Shown one piece after another: positions 21,646 through 33,600 of a DNA stretch of 64,000 nucleotides. Where the stretch lies: positions 23,682,565 through 23,746,564 of the forward strand of contig CM029671.1 in the NCBI GenBank assembly GCA_017311315.1, given 5' to 3'. Position numbers and translations under genes: made by a program. Position 1 is the stretch's first letter. Every line of letters starts with the position of its first letter. The notes beneath the pieces are model-generated. The model did not search any database and was not told the origin of the DNA. It worked only from the letters and a program-made list of their open reading frames with translations. Origin of the DNA: Dendrocalamus latiflorus. Lineage: Eukaryota; Streptophyta; Magnoliopsida; Poales; Poaceae.

Positions 21646-23040
21646 GAAGTCAATCATGCTTTTAGTTCAAATAAAGTTGGAATAGATCATGGGACATATT
21701 GTATGCAAATAAATTCTTCAGTTTTGTTTGAGAAACAAATAATGATTTCGGTTTTCTCTGCTCTCATGTCATCATGTAATGGATGCAGTTGAAATTACTT
21801 TGATGCTACTTTTCAGTCTCATCTATTCCTTCACTCTTAAGCATTGTTAGACCATGTGGCTAGGTTTAGAATTTTTATGATGATAAATAATTGACAACAT
21901 GGCTTAGTATTTTTTATTCGAGGCGTGTGCGTGTGTGTGGACTAATATCGGTCAAGTTGGTGAGAACTTGTGCCGGGAAAAATATTCTTTGGTTTTTGCA
22001 TGTGCAGGTTGGGCGTGGAGACGGTCATGGTCGGTGACGAGGAAGACCGGGACTAGGAGGGGGAAATTTGAGGTCTGGGCGGTCGAAGATGTCACGAGGT
22101 GGTCGGGCTCACGCTGGAGTACATGGAGATCAAAGGTGGATGATGCGTGGAGAAGATACAGGAGGTGCGGTCATGGAGGCTTCGACGCACGATGAGTTGA
22201 AAACCCGTGTTAGGAAGAGTTTCGGGTCCTTTGAATAGTAGTGGGCTAAAAATTTGATTGAATTGTATTAGGGTTTCTAGTAGATTGAAGAGAGGAAACG
22301 AGTTCGTATTAGAGATAGCGACGGCATGGGATAGGATTGGCCGTATAAAAAGTTGTCTAGTCCTGAGATTGATGTACGGCTTTTTGGACAGAGCGTGCTG
22401 TCTTGTTTGAAAAAAAAATTGCGGAGGCGTTTTGCTCTCCGTTTTTCGTGCTCGTACAGCAAGTGGTTTTGGTCTCGGTTCCTCGCACGTCACGGTCGTA
22501 TCGCCTGCTGCAACATCTCGGCGTCTTTCCATCAAGCCCGTGCATGACGTGGGTGCCTCGGTCGGCGTCTCGCGTGTACGCCTGCACGACCAGCATGCAT
22601 GTATGGACTAAATACAAGGCTGCTGCATGAGAGATTCATCACATCAAGCCAACTAGTCAACACTTGGCGTGCATGTGCAAGGTTGATCTACTCCATCACG
22701 TGTTCATGCAGTGAGTTTAGTAATTTTTTAATTCTCTCTCTCATGATTAGTTTCTTCACATAAGACTAGTTGGTTCATACGGCTAGTTAAGTGTATTTAG
22801 TCATTGATTTTGTTTTTAACTAGATGCTACAGTAACTCCAAAAATCATATATTAGATATATTGCCTTCTTTCTATTTTTTGTGTGTACTTCGTATGATTA
22901 GCAGGTTGAATAAAAACAAAGCACAATAGATTTTGAGAAAAGCTTCCGCTAGGCATTGCAATCATTCACCCCCCTCTGATTGCCGTCGACGATCCTACAA
23001 GCTTGTTACTGGAGAGTGTGTTTTATTCTGTCAAAACATA
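21646..23040. other. Unassigned block between LINE fragments
   Basis: Non-coding sequence separating ORF1-like and ORF2-like LINE pieces. The word TTCACCCCCCTCTGATTG near 22966 resembles retrotransposon internal sequence, so this may be a nested LTR fragment. No ends or target duplication were found. Confidence 0.35.
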
Positions 23041-23079
23041 TCTACAAATGACAAATAAAACCAGGAATATTTTGAATTA

Positions 23080-23935
23080 GAATGTACTAGGTATAAATTC
23101 GAAAAAAAGATGGAATGCCATTCGTAATAAGATAAATGAGTCAGCTTGTTCTATTGTTTGTTTGCAAGAGACCAAAAAAGCACAATTTGACAGCAAGCAC
23201 ATCAAAAAAATTTATCCTAAATATATCAATAAGTTTGCATATCGGAGTGCAGAAGGTGCTTCAAGAGGTCTAATCACGATATAGTCAGGCTCACAATTTG
23301 AGGGAGCTTGTATCGTGCAAAACAAACACACGGTTATAGTTAAATTCACTTCCGAAGCTTCTGGGCATTCTTGGTTTCTCCCTAACATTTATGGTCCATC
23401 ATCCAGAGATGAGAAAAGTGAATTCTTTGAATGGTTTGAGAATATTGACTTTCCATAAGATTCCCTATGGATTTTCACTAGAGATTTTAATCTACTAAGA
23501 AGGGTGGCTATAGGAATAGGGGTGTACCAAGACTTTCAAAAATGCATCAATTCAATGAAATAATTAATGAACTGAATCTAGTGGAGATCCCAATAAAAGG
23601 AAGAGCTTATACCTGGAGTAACAAGCAGGATGACCCACTCTTGGAGCAAATTGACTGGGTGTTTTCCTCTGCTGCATGGACAGGGCAGTGGCCAAACACG
23701 CTGTCTATCCCTTTAGCAAGAATCACCTCTGAGGCTCTAATCACATCCCCTTCTATGTCCAAATTGGTACTTCTATGCCCAAGAGTAGCATTTTTTGCTA
23801 TGAGAACTTTTGGTTGTATCAATCTAAATGCTTTTGTTCCTTCCCTTCGGGGTTGTTTGACTTGTTTCTTTTTACTGGTGCAACTCCATCCTATTGTTGA
23901 GGAGAATGACTTTTATTATCCATAGGATACGATAA
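23080..23935 (+). pseudogene. LINE ORF2 endonuclease fragment
   Basis: Translations in shifting frames show the apurinic-type endonuclease of plant L1 elements: RWNAIRNKI, SIVCLQETKK, WFLPNIYGPSSRDEK, a degenerate F..RDFNLL stretch, then LNLVEIPIKGRAYTWSN and LEQIDWVFSS. Internal stops and frameshifts are present. No reverse transcriptase follows, so it is truncated after the endonuclease. Confidence 0.75.
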
Positions 23936-23964
23936 TTGCTTAAACATGTTGAGGGAAAATCTTT

Positions 23965-24078
23965 GAATGAAGTGGTAAGATGTAAAGCAAGATTAGCTGT
24001 CCAATGGTTCATGCAGAGACCCGGAATCAATTTCGATGAAACTTACTCTCCTGTAATGAATGGCATAATGTTCTATTA
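23965..24078 (+). pseudogene. Copia reverse transcriptase fragment
   Basis: One frame reads CKARLAVQWFMQRPGINF followed by DETYSPVMN, the start of the Ty1/copia reverse transcriptase (usual form KARLVAQGFTQ..GIDYDETYSPV). Only about 38 codons remain, directly after the LINE endonuclease piece. Confidence 0.75.
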
Positions 24079-24989
24079 GTTATTTAGTTCTTCATCTTTA
24101 AGTGGTAATAGGAGATCAAACATGTTCCTTTGTGTCTTATTTGTGATCTTATTTGGTTTTCTTACTTTCTTGAGGTATTCTTGGTTCCATCTTTTTCTAG
24201 TGCAATTCGTGGTGTGATATGGTTTGTTAGGTCATATAGGATCGCCTTTAGAATCACCTTTGCAGTCTAGAACCCATGAGCTTAGTAGATCTTGATTTAT
24301 CTCTTTTGGTCGATTATTGAGCACTCCTCCCTAAAATAGATAAATGTTGGAACTTTGACAGGTTGAAATAGATTTTTGATGTCCTAGAGAAGTTGCGTTT
24401 CAAATTTCATATCATTTGGAGTCCCAGTTTGAAAGTTGTGCTGCTGTTTTTTTTGTTGCATTGACCTAGATCATCCGCCGTAAGGAGGATTATCCGACTC
24501 AAATTTTTTCTGCAACTCGTTCTAGCTTTTTGATTTGGCTGTTTGTGGTTGTTTAAAGCTCTAATCTTTACAGCTCTTCATAGCTATTAGAGTGAAAAAT
24601 TAACTAATACATAGAGAAAAAGATTTTGGACTCATTCGCTCCTTTTTGGTTGCCATAACTAATTCTATAGTAGGCCACTTTCCTCTAATTGCCTTAATCG
24701 ATTCTACAGTAGACCACTTGTTTATACAGGATATGGGATCTACAATGTTCAAAACTCATTCAAATGCTTAAACATAATTAAGGTGACATGGCTGCACTAC
24801 AGAAAAGGAAATTAGCATCGATCGAAGATTTGAAGTTAGTGGGAACCAATGTTGCAACGTCTTATCGTAGAATGACACTTATTTCCGTAGAACAAGATAG
24901 TTGCTTTAAATGGTGCCTAACGTCAGCTCCTCTTGAACTTTAAAAAAAATCTAAACAAAAACTTTTGTTATAAAGAGTGACTGCTCTAA
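24079..24989. other. Unassigned, probably decayed retrotransposon
   Basis: Non-coding A/T-rich sequence after the Copia fragment. No structure with visible ends was found. Confidence 0.4.
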
Positions 24990-25999
24990 GAGCAACTCCA
25001 GCAGACCCCCTACTTGAGCCCTCAAACCTCATATTTGAGAGCCAGAGCAAAAAACTGCACTCCAGCAGACCCCCTACTTGGCTCTCAAAAATAGGAGGCC
25101 TCTCAAATGAGGCCTTCAAGCCCTCATTCCCAGGGCCCCCCTACTCTGGCTCTCATTTTCCGTTTTTTCCCCGCTGCGTGAAAATTCACAGCCTCCCCGC
25201 TTCCGCTCGCCCCCCGCCTCCTCCTCTTCCGCTCGCCCCCCGACGCCTCCGCCCAGCGCCTCCACTCCCCCGCCGCCCCCACCGCCCCCTTCCCCGGCGC
25301 CTCCGCCCCCTCCACCGCCGCCTCCGCCCCCGACTCCCCGCCTTCCCCACCGCCCCCTTCCCCGGCGCCTCCGCCCCCTCCCCCGGCGCCTCCGCCCCCT
25401 CCACCGCCGCCTGCGCCAACCCGCCGCCTCCTCGTCTCGCACCTCCGTCGTCCTCGAATCCGGGCGCCACCGACCGAGCTCCTCCACCACCGGCCTCCAC
25501 CGCACCAGATCCGGCCGCCTCCCGCCCGGATCCGTCCGCCGCTGCGCCGTCGCTGCCGGATCCGGCCATCTTCGCCCGAGGCCGCCGCTCCCCGCCCGGA
25601 TCTGACCGGAACCGACGCCATCCGGCGCCGCACGCCGTCTCCATCCACCTCACCAAGGGCCTCCCCCTCGGCTCTGGCCTCGGCTCCTCCGCCGCATCCA
25701 CCGCCGCCTCCGCCAAGGCCGTCGACGCCCTCTTCGGCTTCCACGCCGTCCAGCCGCCGCCGGATCCCGTCGCCGCCGCCGCCGATGGAGTGAGGGAGGG
25801 GAACGGTGACGAGAGAGAGGGGACGAAGAAATTTGTCAGGAGTGGGTCCCATGTGTCAGTGTGTGGTGAATAGATTTGAGGGCTTAGATTTGAGGGGTGC
25901 TGTTGGAGTAGAAGTAAAAAAATTGGGCCCTCAAAAGTAGGGAGAGCCCTCAAATAAAAAGTAGGGGCCCTGTTTTGAGTAGTACTGCTGGAGTTGCTC
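24990..25999. mobile_element. Tourist-like element (GAGCAACTCC family) with captured homoserine kinase fragment
   Basis: Ends GAGCAACTCCAGCAG and CTGCTGGAGTTGCTC are inverted repeats flanked by TAA (24987-24989 and 26000-26002). The outer about 160 and about 120 bp match the two ends of the 401-bp family members, in inverted orientation. The middle (about 25160-25870) is foreign, GC-rich sequence. It includes a recognisable homoserine kinase segment. Confidence 0.85.
25631..25775 (+). pseudogene. Homoserine kinase (GHMP kinase) fragment captured in a MITE
   Basis: One frame encodes VSIHLTKGLPLGSGLGSSAA followed by an alanine-rich helix and AKAVDALFG. The GLPLGSGLGSSAA motif is the ATP-binding loop of GHMP kinases. 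Together with the KAVDALFG context it matches plastid homoserine kinase, the threonine/isoleucine pathway enzyme that phosphorylates homoserine. Only about 45 residues are present, without the substrate-binding or C-terminal parts, so it cannot be an enzyme. The preceding proline/alanine-rich frame may come from the same donor or from low-complexity DNA. Confidence 0.75.
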
Positions 26000-26755
26000 T
26001 AAACAAACGATTTTTATAGGAATTCTAAAGGAAACGACATATTTTCCTGTAAATTTCTTGTGTTCCAACTAGCTTTTGCATTAGAATCTATAACACGTGA
26101 TTCAACTGCTTCCTATTTATCAAACAGACGGCAGTTCTTCGTAGTCGTCTTGACTCTTGAGAGGGCTGAAAAAACGAGCATATACCATTGCTTATTCATA
26201 TTTCATAGCACCACCGACTTAATGTCAACCAAACGAGAGAAATTGCCGAACACAAAACGGAAAAAAAAACATACTAGACAAGTGTGCGCGGAAGCTTCAC
26301 TGAACTTTTAGCTTCTCAGACCCCACATATCATACTCACAAACACAAACAACCTCGCATTACGTGGGCCCCACCTGTCATCCTCAACGGTGAATTGTTGA
26401 TAGTCTCACCCTCACCTCGCTCATCGTCGAAAAAAAGTCTTCGGTGAGACCTCTCTCCATCCACCGTTCATCCAAATTGCTCTAAGCAAATGGACGGTGG
26501 ATGGAAGGGTCACTCCTCCCCAAGAGAATTCCTTTCCCTCATCGTCGTCGTGCCCCTTCACAGAACAGAAGCCGCCCTCGATCTCTCTGCTCCAGAGAAC
26601 TTCTCTTCCTCCTCCATCTCCAGCTCCCACGCAATTCCCGTTCCACAAGATCCCACCCCACGCCACTCATAAGCCCCAACCCTTGCCGCGGATCTGAATC
26701 TGACCGGCGGCGAATCAAGCGCGGCGACGAAGTGCAAGGAGCGGCGGCGGGGAGG
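26000..26755 (+). promoter_or_regulatory. Upstream/leader region of the membrane-protein gene
   Basis: A/T-rich sequence to about 26400, then a CT-rich leader typical of a grass 5' UTR leading to the ATG at 26756. No clear TATA box is assigned. Confidence 0.35.
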
Positions 26756-27836
26756 ATGGCGCAGGCGCAGAGCGGGGGCTCCGGCGGCGGGGTGAGGCTG
26801 CCGCCAATGAACGCGCTGGAGATCCTGCAGGAGACGGTGCGCGTGCTGCGGGCGGACTCGCACGCGTTCACGTCCATCCTCTTCCTCCTGCTCTGCCCGG
26901 CGTCGGGATGCCTCCTCCTGTCCGCCGCCGCTCTGGACGGCGCGGTCGTGCTGCCGCTCGCGCGACGGCTCCTCGTCGCCGCGGCGTCCTCGGGGCTCCC
27001 GCTCACGCATTTCGTCAGGCAGCTCGCGCACCACCTCGCCGCCACCCTCTTCGCGGCCGTCGTGTCGTTCCCGGCGCTCGTCACGCTCCTCCTCGCCGCC
27101 CGCGCGGCCGTCGCATACGCCGTGGCGGCCGCATACGCGGGCAAACCCCTCGCCCCCGCCGACCTCTCCCTCCTGGCGCGCCGCGCGTGGCCGCGCCTCG
27201 CCGCCACGTACGCGCTCGCGTGCGCCGCCGTCATCGCCTGCATAGCCGCCTTCCTCGCCCTCCTCGTCACCGCCTGCTCCACGCTCAAGTCCATGCTCTA
27301 CCCGCCCGACATTGTCGTGTGCGCCGGCCTTGTCACGGTTCTTGCCTTCTCCGTGGCGTACGTGCACACCATCATAGTGTGCAACCCAGAGCCGGCCCTG
27401 GGGTGGGCAGGGTGTGCCACCGCCCTAGGCCCAAAATTTATATAGGCCCCACCCCATATAGTACATTAGTACTAGTACTAGTATAGTAGTATACTTAGAC
27501 TTAGTAACGTATGTTATGCGGGCTCCTAATCCTCCTATGGCCCAATCAGGTGCAGCGTGCAGCAAGCCAACAACGTAGAGAAGGCTTGGCTTTTAGCCTT
27601 TCACGCAGATCACGCTGGTGCCGCTCGGAAGTTCCGCTCGGAAGTTGGAAAGTCGGAACTCGGAAGAGGAAGCGCTGGCCGGCCGCCGGACGCAAGGCAT
27701 CACGAGGTCTCAAGACTCAAGGAGATCGATTATTCTCAGGGCCCTGATTATAATCTATTCGATTCCATCAATCATCCGGGACATCCGTCGATTCCGTCCG
27801 CGGCCTCGTCGTGCAGGCAGCGGCAAGCCCCGGTAA

Positions 27837-27905
27837 ATCCTAGGTAAGCACTGCTTCTTCAGTTCTTCTTTGGTTTCAAATTTTCAATCCTAGGTAAGCA
27901 CTGTT
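27837..27905. repeat. Short direct repeat in the hAT leader
   Basis: AATCCTAGGTAAGCACTG occurs twice about 50 bases apart (27837 and 27887), each containing a splice-donor-like AG/GTAAGC. It probably arose as a local duplication in the transposase leader. Confidence 0.7.
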
Positions 27906-28003
27906 GCTGTACGCATATTAATGATTAATTTATTTGTACCTTACATACGCTTTCACTTTTCAACTATTCCGTGTTTATTTAAATTTCAGGATTGTGGGAT
28001 ATA

Positions 28004-28468
28004 ATGTCGTCTAGAAAGTACGAATCCGGTAATGACAAAATTAAAAGGAAAAGACGTGTGGATGCGTTGATAGAATCACAGAGAGGAGCTATTGATAAAT
28101 TTTTCAAGAGTAATATGGCTGCTTCGACGAATCCTGATGAGTTGGCGATAGTTGCTGTGGATGAAGCAACTAATGAGAATGAGGAAGAAAATGTCGACAT
28201 CGACATCGATGATAACAATGTAAGTGACCCTGAGAACACCGTTCATGCATCGGGTGCACAAGAACAGTCTGCTAGTATTGATGAGCAACCAGTTTACACT
28301 TCAGATATTTATGATCCAAGAAATTGGGATAATCTTGATAATAAAGCACGAGACATATTAGTCGAGAAAGGGCCTATAAGAGAAGAAAACATCGAATTCC
28401 CTCTAGATGCTGCCTATAAGAGAAGACTCTACTTTGCAGCAAATACAAGGTATGATGCAATACTTTGA
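28004..28468 (+). pseudogene. hAT transposase N-terminal fragment
   Basis: Starts MSSRKYESGNDKIKRKRR. It includes the basic QRGAIDKFF region, an acidic linker and the DIYDPRNWDNLD...EKGPIR motif that precedes the TTF-type zinc finger of Tip100/ZMYM1-like transposases. Homology stops at FPLDA, exactly where the zinc finger should begin, marking a deletion junction near 28410. Confidence 0.85.
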
Positions 28469-29167
28469 GACATACAGAAATGAGGGGTTTTCTTCTAGTC
28501 TGATTATCGCCAAAGGCATTGCATCTGACATGGGTGTAGAGGCATCGTTTCCGGTAAAACGTCGTGCTACGAGGAAGAAACAATTTGATGAAAGTAATTG
28601 CCAAGAAGATATTCTAGAAGCTGAGAAGGCTTTTGAAGTTAAATATTTTTTTGTTCTGGTTGATATGGCAATCACTTCTTTGAAGAACTCATGGTGTTTA
28701 AAGACATATTTGGTTTCTTAATGAGCTCAAGCACCCTGAAGTCATTAGATGATATTGAACTTGAAGAGTGTTGCACTAAATTTGCAGAAACTTTCTCTGT
28801 TAATGGATCATCTGATGTTGAGGTATATGATCTTATTTCTGAATTGAAGATTATGAAATTCACATTGCCAGATGGTGCATTGTCTGCTATGGAGATTTCC
28901 GAGCATGTCAGAGAGGTGGATTGTTATCCAAATGTTTCCATTGCTTACCGGATCTTATTTACTGTGCCTGTGACTGTCGCATCAGCTGAAAGAAGCTTTT
29001 CAAAGTTGAAATTATTGAAGAACTATTTGAGGTCAACAATGTCTCAAGAAAGGTTAAATGGTTTGACGACTTTATGCATCGAGAAGAAGTTATTGGATGA
29101 GATCGATATCAATAGTATAATCAATGACTTTGCATCTCGAAATGTTAGAAGAAATTGTTTAAAATAA
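28456..29167 (+). pseudogene. hAT transposase C-terminal fragment
   Basis: In two frames separated by a small deletion near 28690 the sequence encodes the end of the RNase-H-like fold. The hAT dimerisation domain then follows: YPNVSIAYRILFTVPVTVAS, AERSFSKLKLLKNYLRSTMS, then LNGLTTLCIEKKLLDEID. The DUF4371 region and the zinc finger between the two fragments are missing. Confidence 0.85.
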
Positions 29168-29770
29168 TGTCAAGCGCCAAGTAAGTAATTTATTATTACA
29201 TTTGTCCACTTTATGAACTTTGAGATATTCTATATAAGTTATTTTAGTGCGTTGAATATTATCTTCTTAATTGATGTGTATTTATAAGACTATATATACG
29301 TATATAGAAATATATATAGATATTTTGAGAGAGTGGATTAGGCCTCCGTATTAGTACTCGACCTAGGCAAAAAAACTCAGGAACGGCCCTGGTGCAACCT
29401 CGGCGGCGTCATTGCCGTTCTTGAGGACGTTTCCGGGATCAATGCACTGCGCCGGTCGGTGCAGCTGATGCAGGGGCAAACCCATGTCGGCCTGCTCATC
29501 TTTCTTGGATCCAGCATTGGGCTGGCCTTCGTCGAGGGGCTGTTTGAGCACAGGGTGAAGACTTTGAGCTTTGGGGATGGCTCATCGCGGCTCTGGGAGG
29601 GGCCATTGCTTGTCCTCATGTACTCATTCGTGATGCTGATCGATTCGATGATGAACGCGGTGTTCTACTTCACTTGTCGGTCATCGAGCTTGGAATTTTT
29701 GGATGAGGAGGGTGGCTCGGTTGAGGAGCTTGAGATGATGGTGGGTGGCATGTCAGATGCGGTCAGGTGA

Positions 29771-30677
29771 CGAAGAATATAGGTTTGTTTATCAAAGGTG
29801 GTGGTTCTGGCGCCATGACTATACATTTTATGTGTATGATTGATTGGCTGAGGTTCTTAGCGAAAGAAACATTTTGCAGTCATTTGGGATCTTCAAAGCT
29901 CATGTGGTGGCGCATGCAAAGAGAAGACAAAGGGGGATCTATGATGGGGTGTGTTCTTTGATCAGTCCCAGGTTTTGACAGCAACTGGAGAGCTGGCAAT
30001 GTATGTAGCATTCTTTTGAAATGATGAAACTAGTATATCAATTCAATTGTTGTGGAATTCTGAGCCTGTTCTTTAACAGCTTTTAAAAATGGTTTTGTCT
30101 TTTGCTAGTACCTAATTGTCAAACAGAGTATTTTCTCAAGAAGAGGTATACAAGTTAATTGTAGTGCATGTTAAAAGACATCTGTATCAACCAAAATCGC
30201 TAGCGAGTATCTCTCTCCGTAATATCTGTCACAAACAGTAAAAATTCAAAATTTTCAATCAAAAATCATAAGTAGCAGCCTACTGTGGTACACATGCCAT
30301 TGTTTTCTTCACACAGCACATGGTAGGAGCTGACAAGTGACAAGCCAAGCTCAAGAACAATTAACAACCAAGAAGATAAAGCATTAATCCAAGATACTGA
30401 AGATATCAACCTCTGGTAAATCGATTCATTGTCATCTGACAGCAAAATTTACAAGCACTCGAGCCCTCCGCGAATGAAACAACTTTCTTCCCTACCTACC
30501 TACCTACTCACAAAATACCAAAAACAACGATTTACGCAGTATCCAACCATCGCTGTGACTAGATTTGAAACTGTGGGCCAGAAAGCGATGGCAGACAAGG
30601 TAGGACCCTGGAATCTCCACCGATCATTTACAATCTTGATTCATCTCAAGGAAGCTGAATATGGATTTGGTCGGAAG
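29771..30677. other. Spacer between convergent genes, with a degenerate MITE
   Basis: 3' flanks of the membrane-protein gene (plus) and the S-acyltransferase gene (minus). About 30125-30280 is a reverse-orientation, decayed relative of the MITE at 16444 (shared GAGTATTTTCTCAAGA and CTCTCCGTAAT words). Nothing else is recognised. Confidence 0.5.
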
Positions 30678-33600
30678 TCAGGACAATCTGTTCTTCGGCA
30701 CGACGATGCCAGATGAGGATGCACTCTGATCAGAGTTGAGGATGATGCTTGCCCAGTTCGAGGAGCGGTGCACTATCCTCGATGGGATACGGTCACTATC
30801 TTCACCTCCTGATGCTTCATATCCGTCGCTAGTTGATCTTGACAGTTGAATCCCTTGCTGTGGAGTGCTTCCCTGGGCAGTGAGAGCTGTCAGCTGCAAG
30901 TCTTCAGCTGCAGATGAGGAGACAGCTGAGACTCGGTATAAGTGCAGATCAGGCGAATCCAAACTGCTATCTGGAGATGACCCACCAACGTTAGCAGAGG
31001 ATGCAGCTCTACTTCGATGAAAAGCACTGCGTGCCTCAAGTTGCAATGGTGCTAAATTAGACAATGCTTCCAGGGCCATGTCACTGCCATTACTGTCAAT
31101 AGCATCTGTAGACATCTTTGCAACAGGCTTAAGAGAGATATCACTGTGTGGCCTTCCTCTTCTGTTTGTTCTCCTCCTGTTATCAGGGACGGGATCAATC
31201 CTACTGCTCATGCCTCCATAGCTACTGTCTGTTTCACGGCCAAGTGAATACTCAACTTTTCTGATGGGCAATAAAACTTTGGACTTCTTCCGTGCCTCTG
31301 CAGCAACTCTAGAAACTTCTTCGGCATTAAGACGAGCCAGTGCCCATGGACTAACTTTCACAGTCCCTGAGCCCTTCTTCCTCCTTACTTCATCTTCTTT
31401 TCTCTTGGTAGCAGAATTATAAGAGCCAGCCTCTGATGGAATAACATCAAACTAGAAGGAGGTTGAGTAGCTTCAGATCAGTTATGGCTAATGGGCAAAT
31501 GCTGAATGGCAAAAAGGTCAAACATATCTATCTTTTATAATCATGTATGCAAACTCATGATGAGGCCTAAGGCCCTGTTTCAAACAGTGGTGGCTTCTTA
31601 ATGTGGCTTCTTTTTTTATTTTCCTTTTTTTTCCTTGCATTGTTGGTGAAGATATAACAATATTTTTTATTTTTCCTATTTTTTGTTCATTTTTCTTTAA
31701 TTGAATACCCCAGAAAAACTAACAGCCGCTACAGTGCCATTTCAGCCAAAAGCCACAACCAAAAAAGCACTTTGGAACAGGACCTAAGTATGCATTTGTT
31801 GTCATTTAGAAGTGCAAAATTATAATGGTTCGGGGAAGTTCAAGAGGTCCAATATATACTAAAAATATGCATAACCATTTTAATAAGAATTGACTAGCTT
31901 AGCTACAATTCACATACGTAACTACTCAGGCTAGCAGTCTCAGATATGACGTACAGACAACTACCTTCACTTGCAAGCAACTCTAACGTTAATTATCTGC
32001 CTCATGATTCATGAAGTTTGACAATGTAGGGTTCTCACCTGATCTTCAAGAAACAATCTTGGAGGAGTGCACCATGAACCATGACGCAGTGCACCAAAGG
32101 AACTAGCACTACTAAGCCCACCAGTATAGGAGCTTACGCAAGACATCTGTGGACTCTGCTGCCCACCACCCTCTTCTTGTTCTTGCTCTCTCAGGGCAAT
32201 GATGTAGTCATATGTACTGATTCCCTGGATGAGGTTGGCAAGACAGTTCAATTTCACATCACCTTCGAAGACAACAATGCAACCTTCACAAATTATCCAT
32301 GGTATCTGTGTATATTTACTAATTCAGTGGAAAACCCAGTATTCCATTTGTTTTAACTGTGCCTTTTGCAGTTTATTTTTTAATCTCTTTTCTAAAATAA
32401 AGGCTCACAATGATACTATAAGAAAATTTGTGGTGATAATTATCCAAGTGGTGATATAACAGTTGTTAACTCAATATGTAAATGTATGCTATCAAGGATT
32501 TTTTTACGGTGCACCAACTTCGTGTGGACCGTCCATTTACCTTGATCTAACGGCTAAAGCTTAACATGGTGATATATCGATCGTGGTCCAATCTATCACT
32601 GTAGCATTTGGCAGGCTCTCTCTAGGCAATCAATTGCGTTTACTACTTTCCATTGGTTTGCATTATGCTAAATAGATGGTTAATATTTATTTAGCCCAAA
32701 TCAATGGCTGTGATTTAACAATAGATCTTACCACCAAGGAGGTCATAGGTGCACCACAAAAGAGCTCATGCTATCAATATTCACAATGCTTATCAAGCGT
32801 AGTGTCACAAGTGTACATTTCCAAGAAATATTTCAATGAGGTGGTCTGAGAATTTGAAATACAAGCTACTTGGCAATAACATTAAGCATAATAATGCAGC
32901 AGCTAGTATAACAATGGCATTACATAAATTGGGATAGTGTCAATGTTAGAGTTTAATCTTGTCATTAGTGCATATCCATGTTTTTAATTATGTGCATGCA
33001 TGTAGCGATCATCAGGTATATAGGATTTTTGGCTTTTCATAGTAGTGTGTGGTGCCTAAAGAAGCTTGTGGCAGTACGTGAGATGCGTACGCAAGAATGG
33101 CAGAGGAGCCGTGCGATGCGGCCGGATGGAAGGCGTCAAATATCTACAAGGTGCAAATGTTACATGAGTTCAGCTGCATAGCAATGGTCAGTAGTGTTTT
33201 GCATGTGTTAGGATCGAGTCAAAGTAGTTAGTTGTTAGTGGATGCATGCATGCAGGTGATGTGCTGCTTGACTGGATCCAATGAAAGGCCACGATGTGAA
33301 TTAGTGGCTGGTGAAAAGGTCCTGGCTTGCATGCTGCTTGCACGTACGAGATGTGGCGTGAGTCTCGGCTGAGTGATTTGGCCGGCCATTTGTTTCATCC
33401 ATGTACTTGAGTCTATATATGAATGAAAAACAACGTGAGTTGTGTGGCTGCACCAACAAAGCTTACTAGTTTGTGCCATTCTGTATGTGTGCGTGTGTCC
33501 ACCAAGCAAAGAGAACAGAGTGTTTGTGAAAAACACCAAAAGTGAGGAAGTGATTTCCAACAAGAGAGGGAGTGATTCCCAACATTTGGTATCAGAGCAA

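Larger units (their letters stand above)
27387..29391 (+). mobile_element. hAT (Tip100-type) transposon, internally deleted
   Basis: Ends CAGAGCCGGCCCTG and, reversed, CAGGGCCGTTCCTG form imperfect inverted repeats. They are flanked by the perfect 8-bp duplication GTGCAACC (27379-27386 and 29392-29399), the hAT signature. The 2005-bp element keeps only the N- and C-terminal parts of its transposase, so it is non-autonomous. Confidence 0.92.
26756..29770 (+). pseudogene. Multi-pass membrane protein gene of unknown function, split by a hAT insertion
   Basis: Coding parts are 26756-27386 and 29400-29770. They are one uninterrupted frame once the 2-kb insert and one 8-bp target copy are set aside, for about 333 residues. 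The start is MAQAQSGGSG; MNALEILQETVRVLRAD follows. About six hydrophobic segments come next, rich in Ala/Leu/Val, with LPLTHFVRQLAHHLAATL and RRAWPRLAATYALAC between them. The second part continues with LGGVIAVLEDVSGINALRRS and ends in an acidic tail. Grasses have a family of such intronless membrane proteins; I know of no assigned function. As it stands, translation would run into the transposon and stop about 19 codons after it. Both halves lack other damage, so the insertion looks recent, or other copies of the gene exist. Confidence 0.85.
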
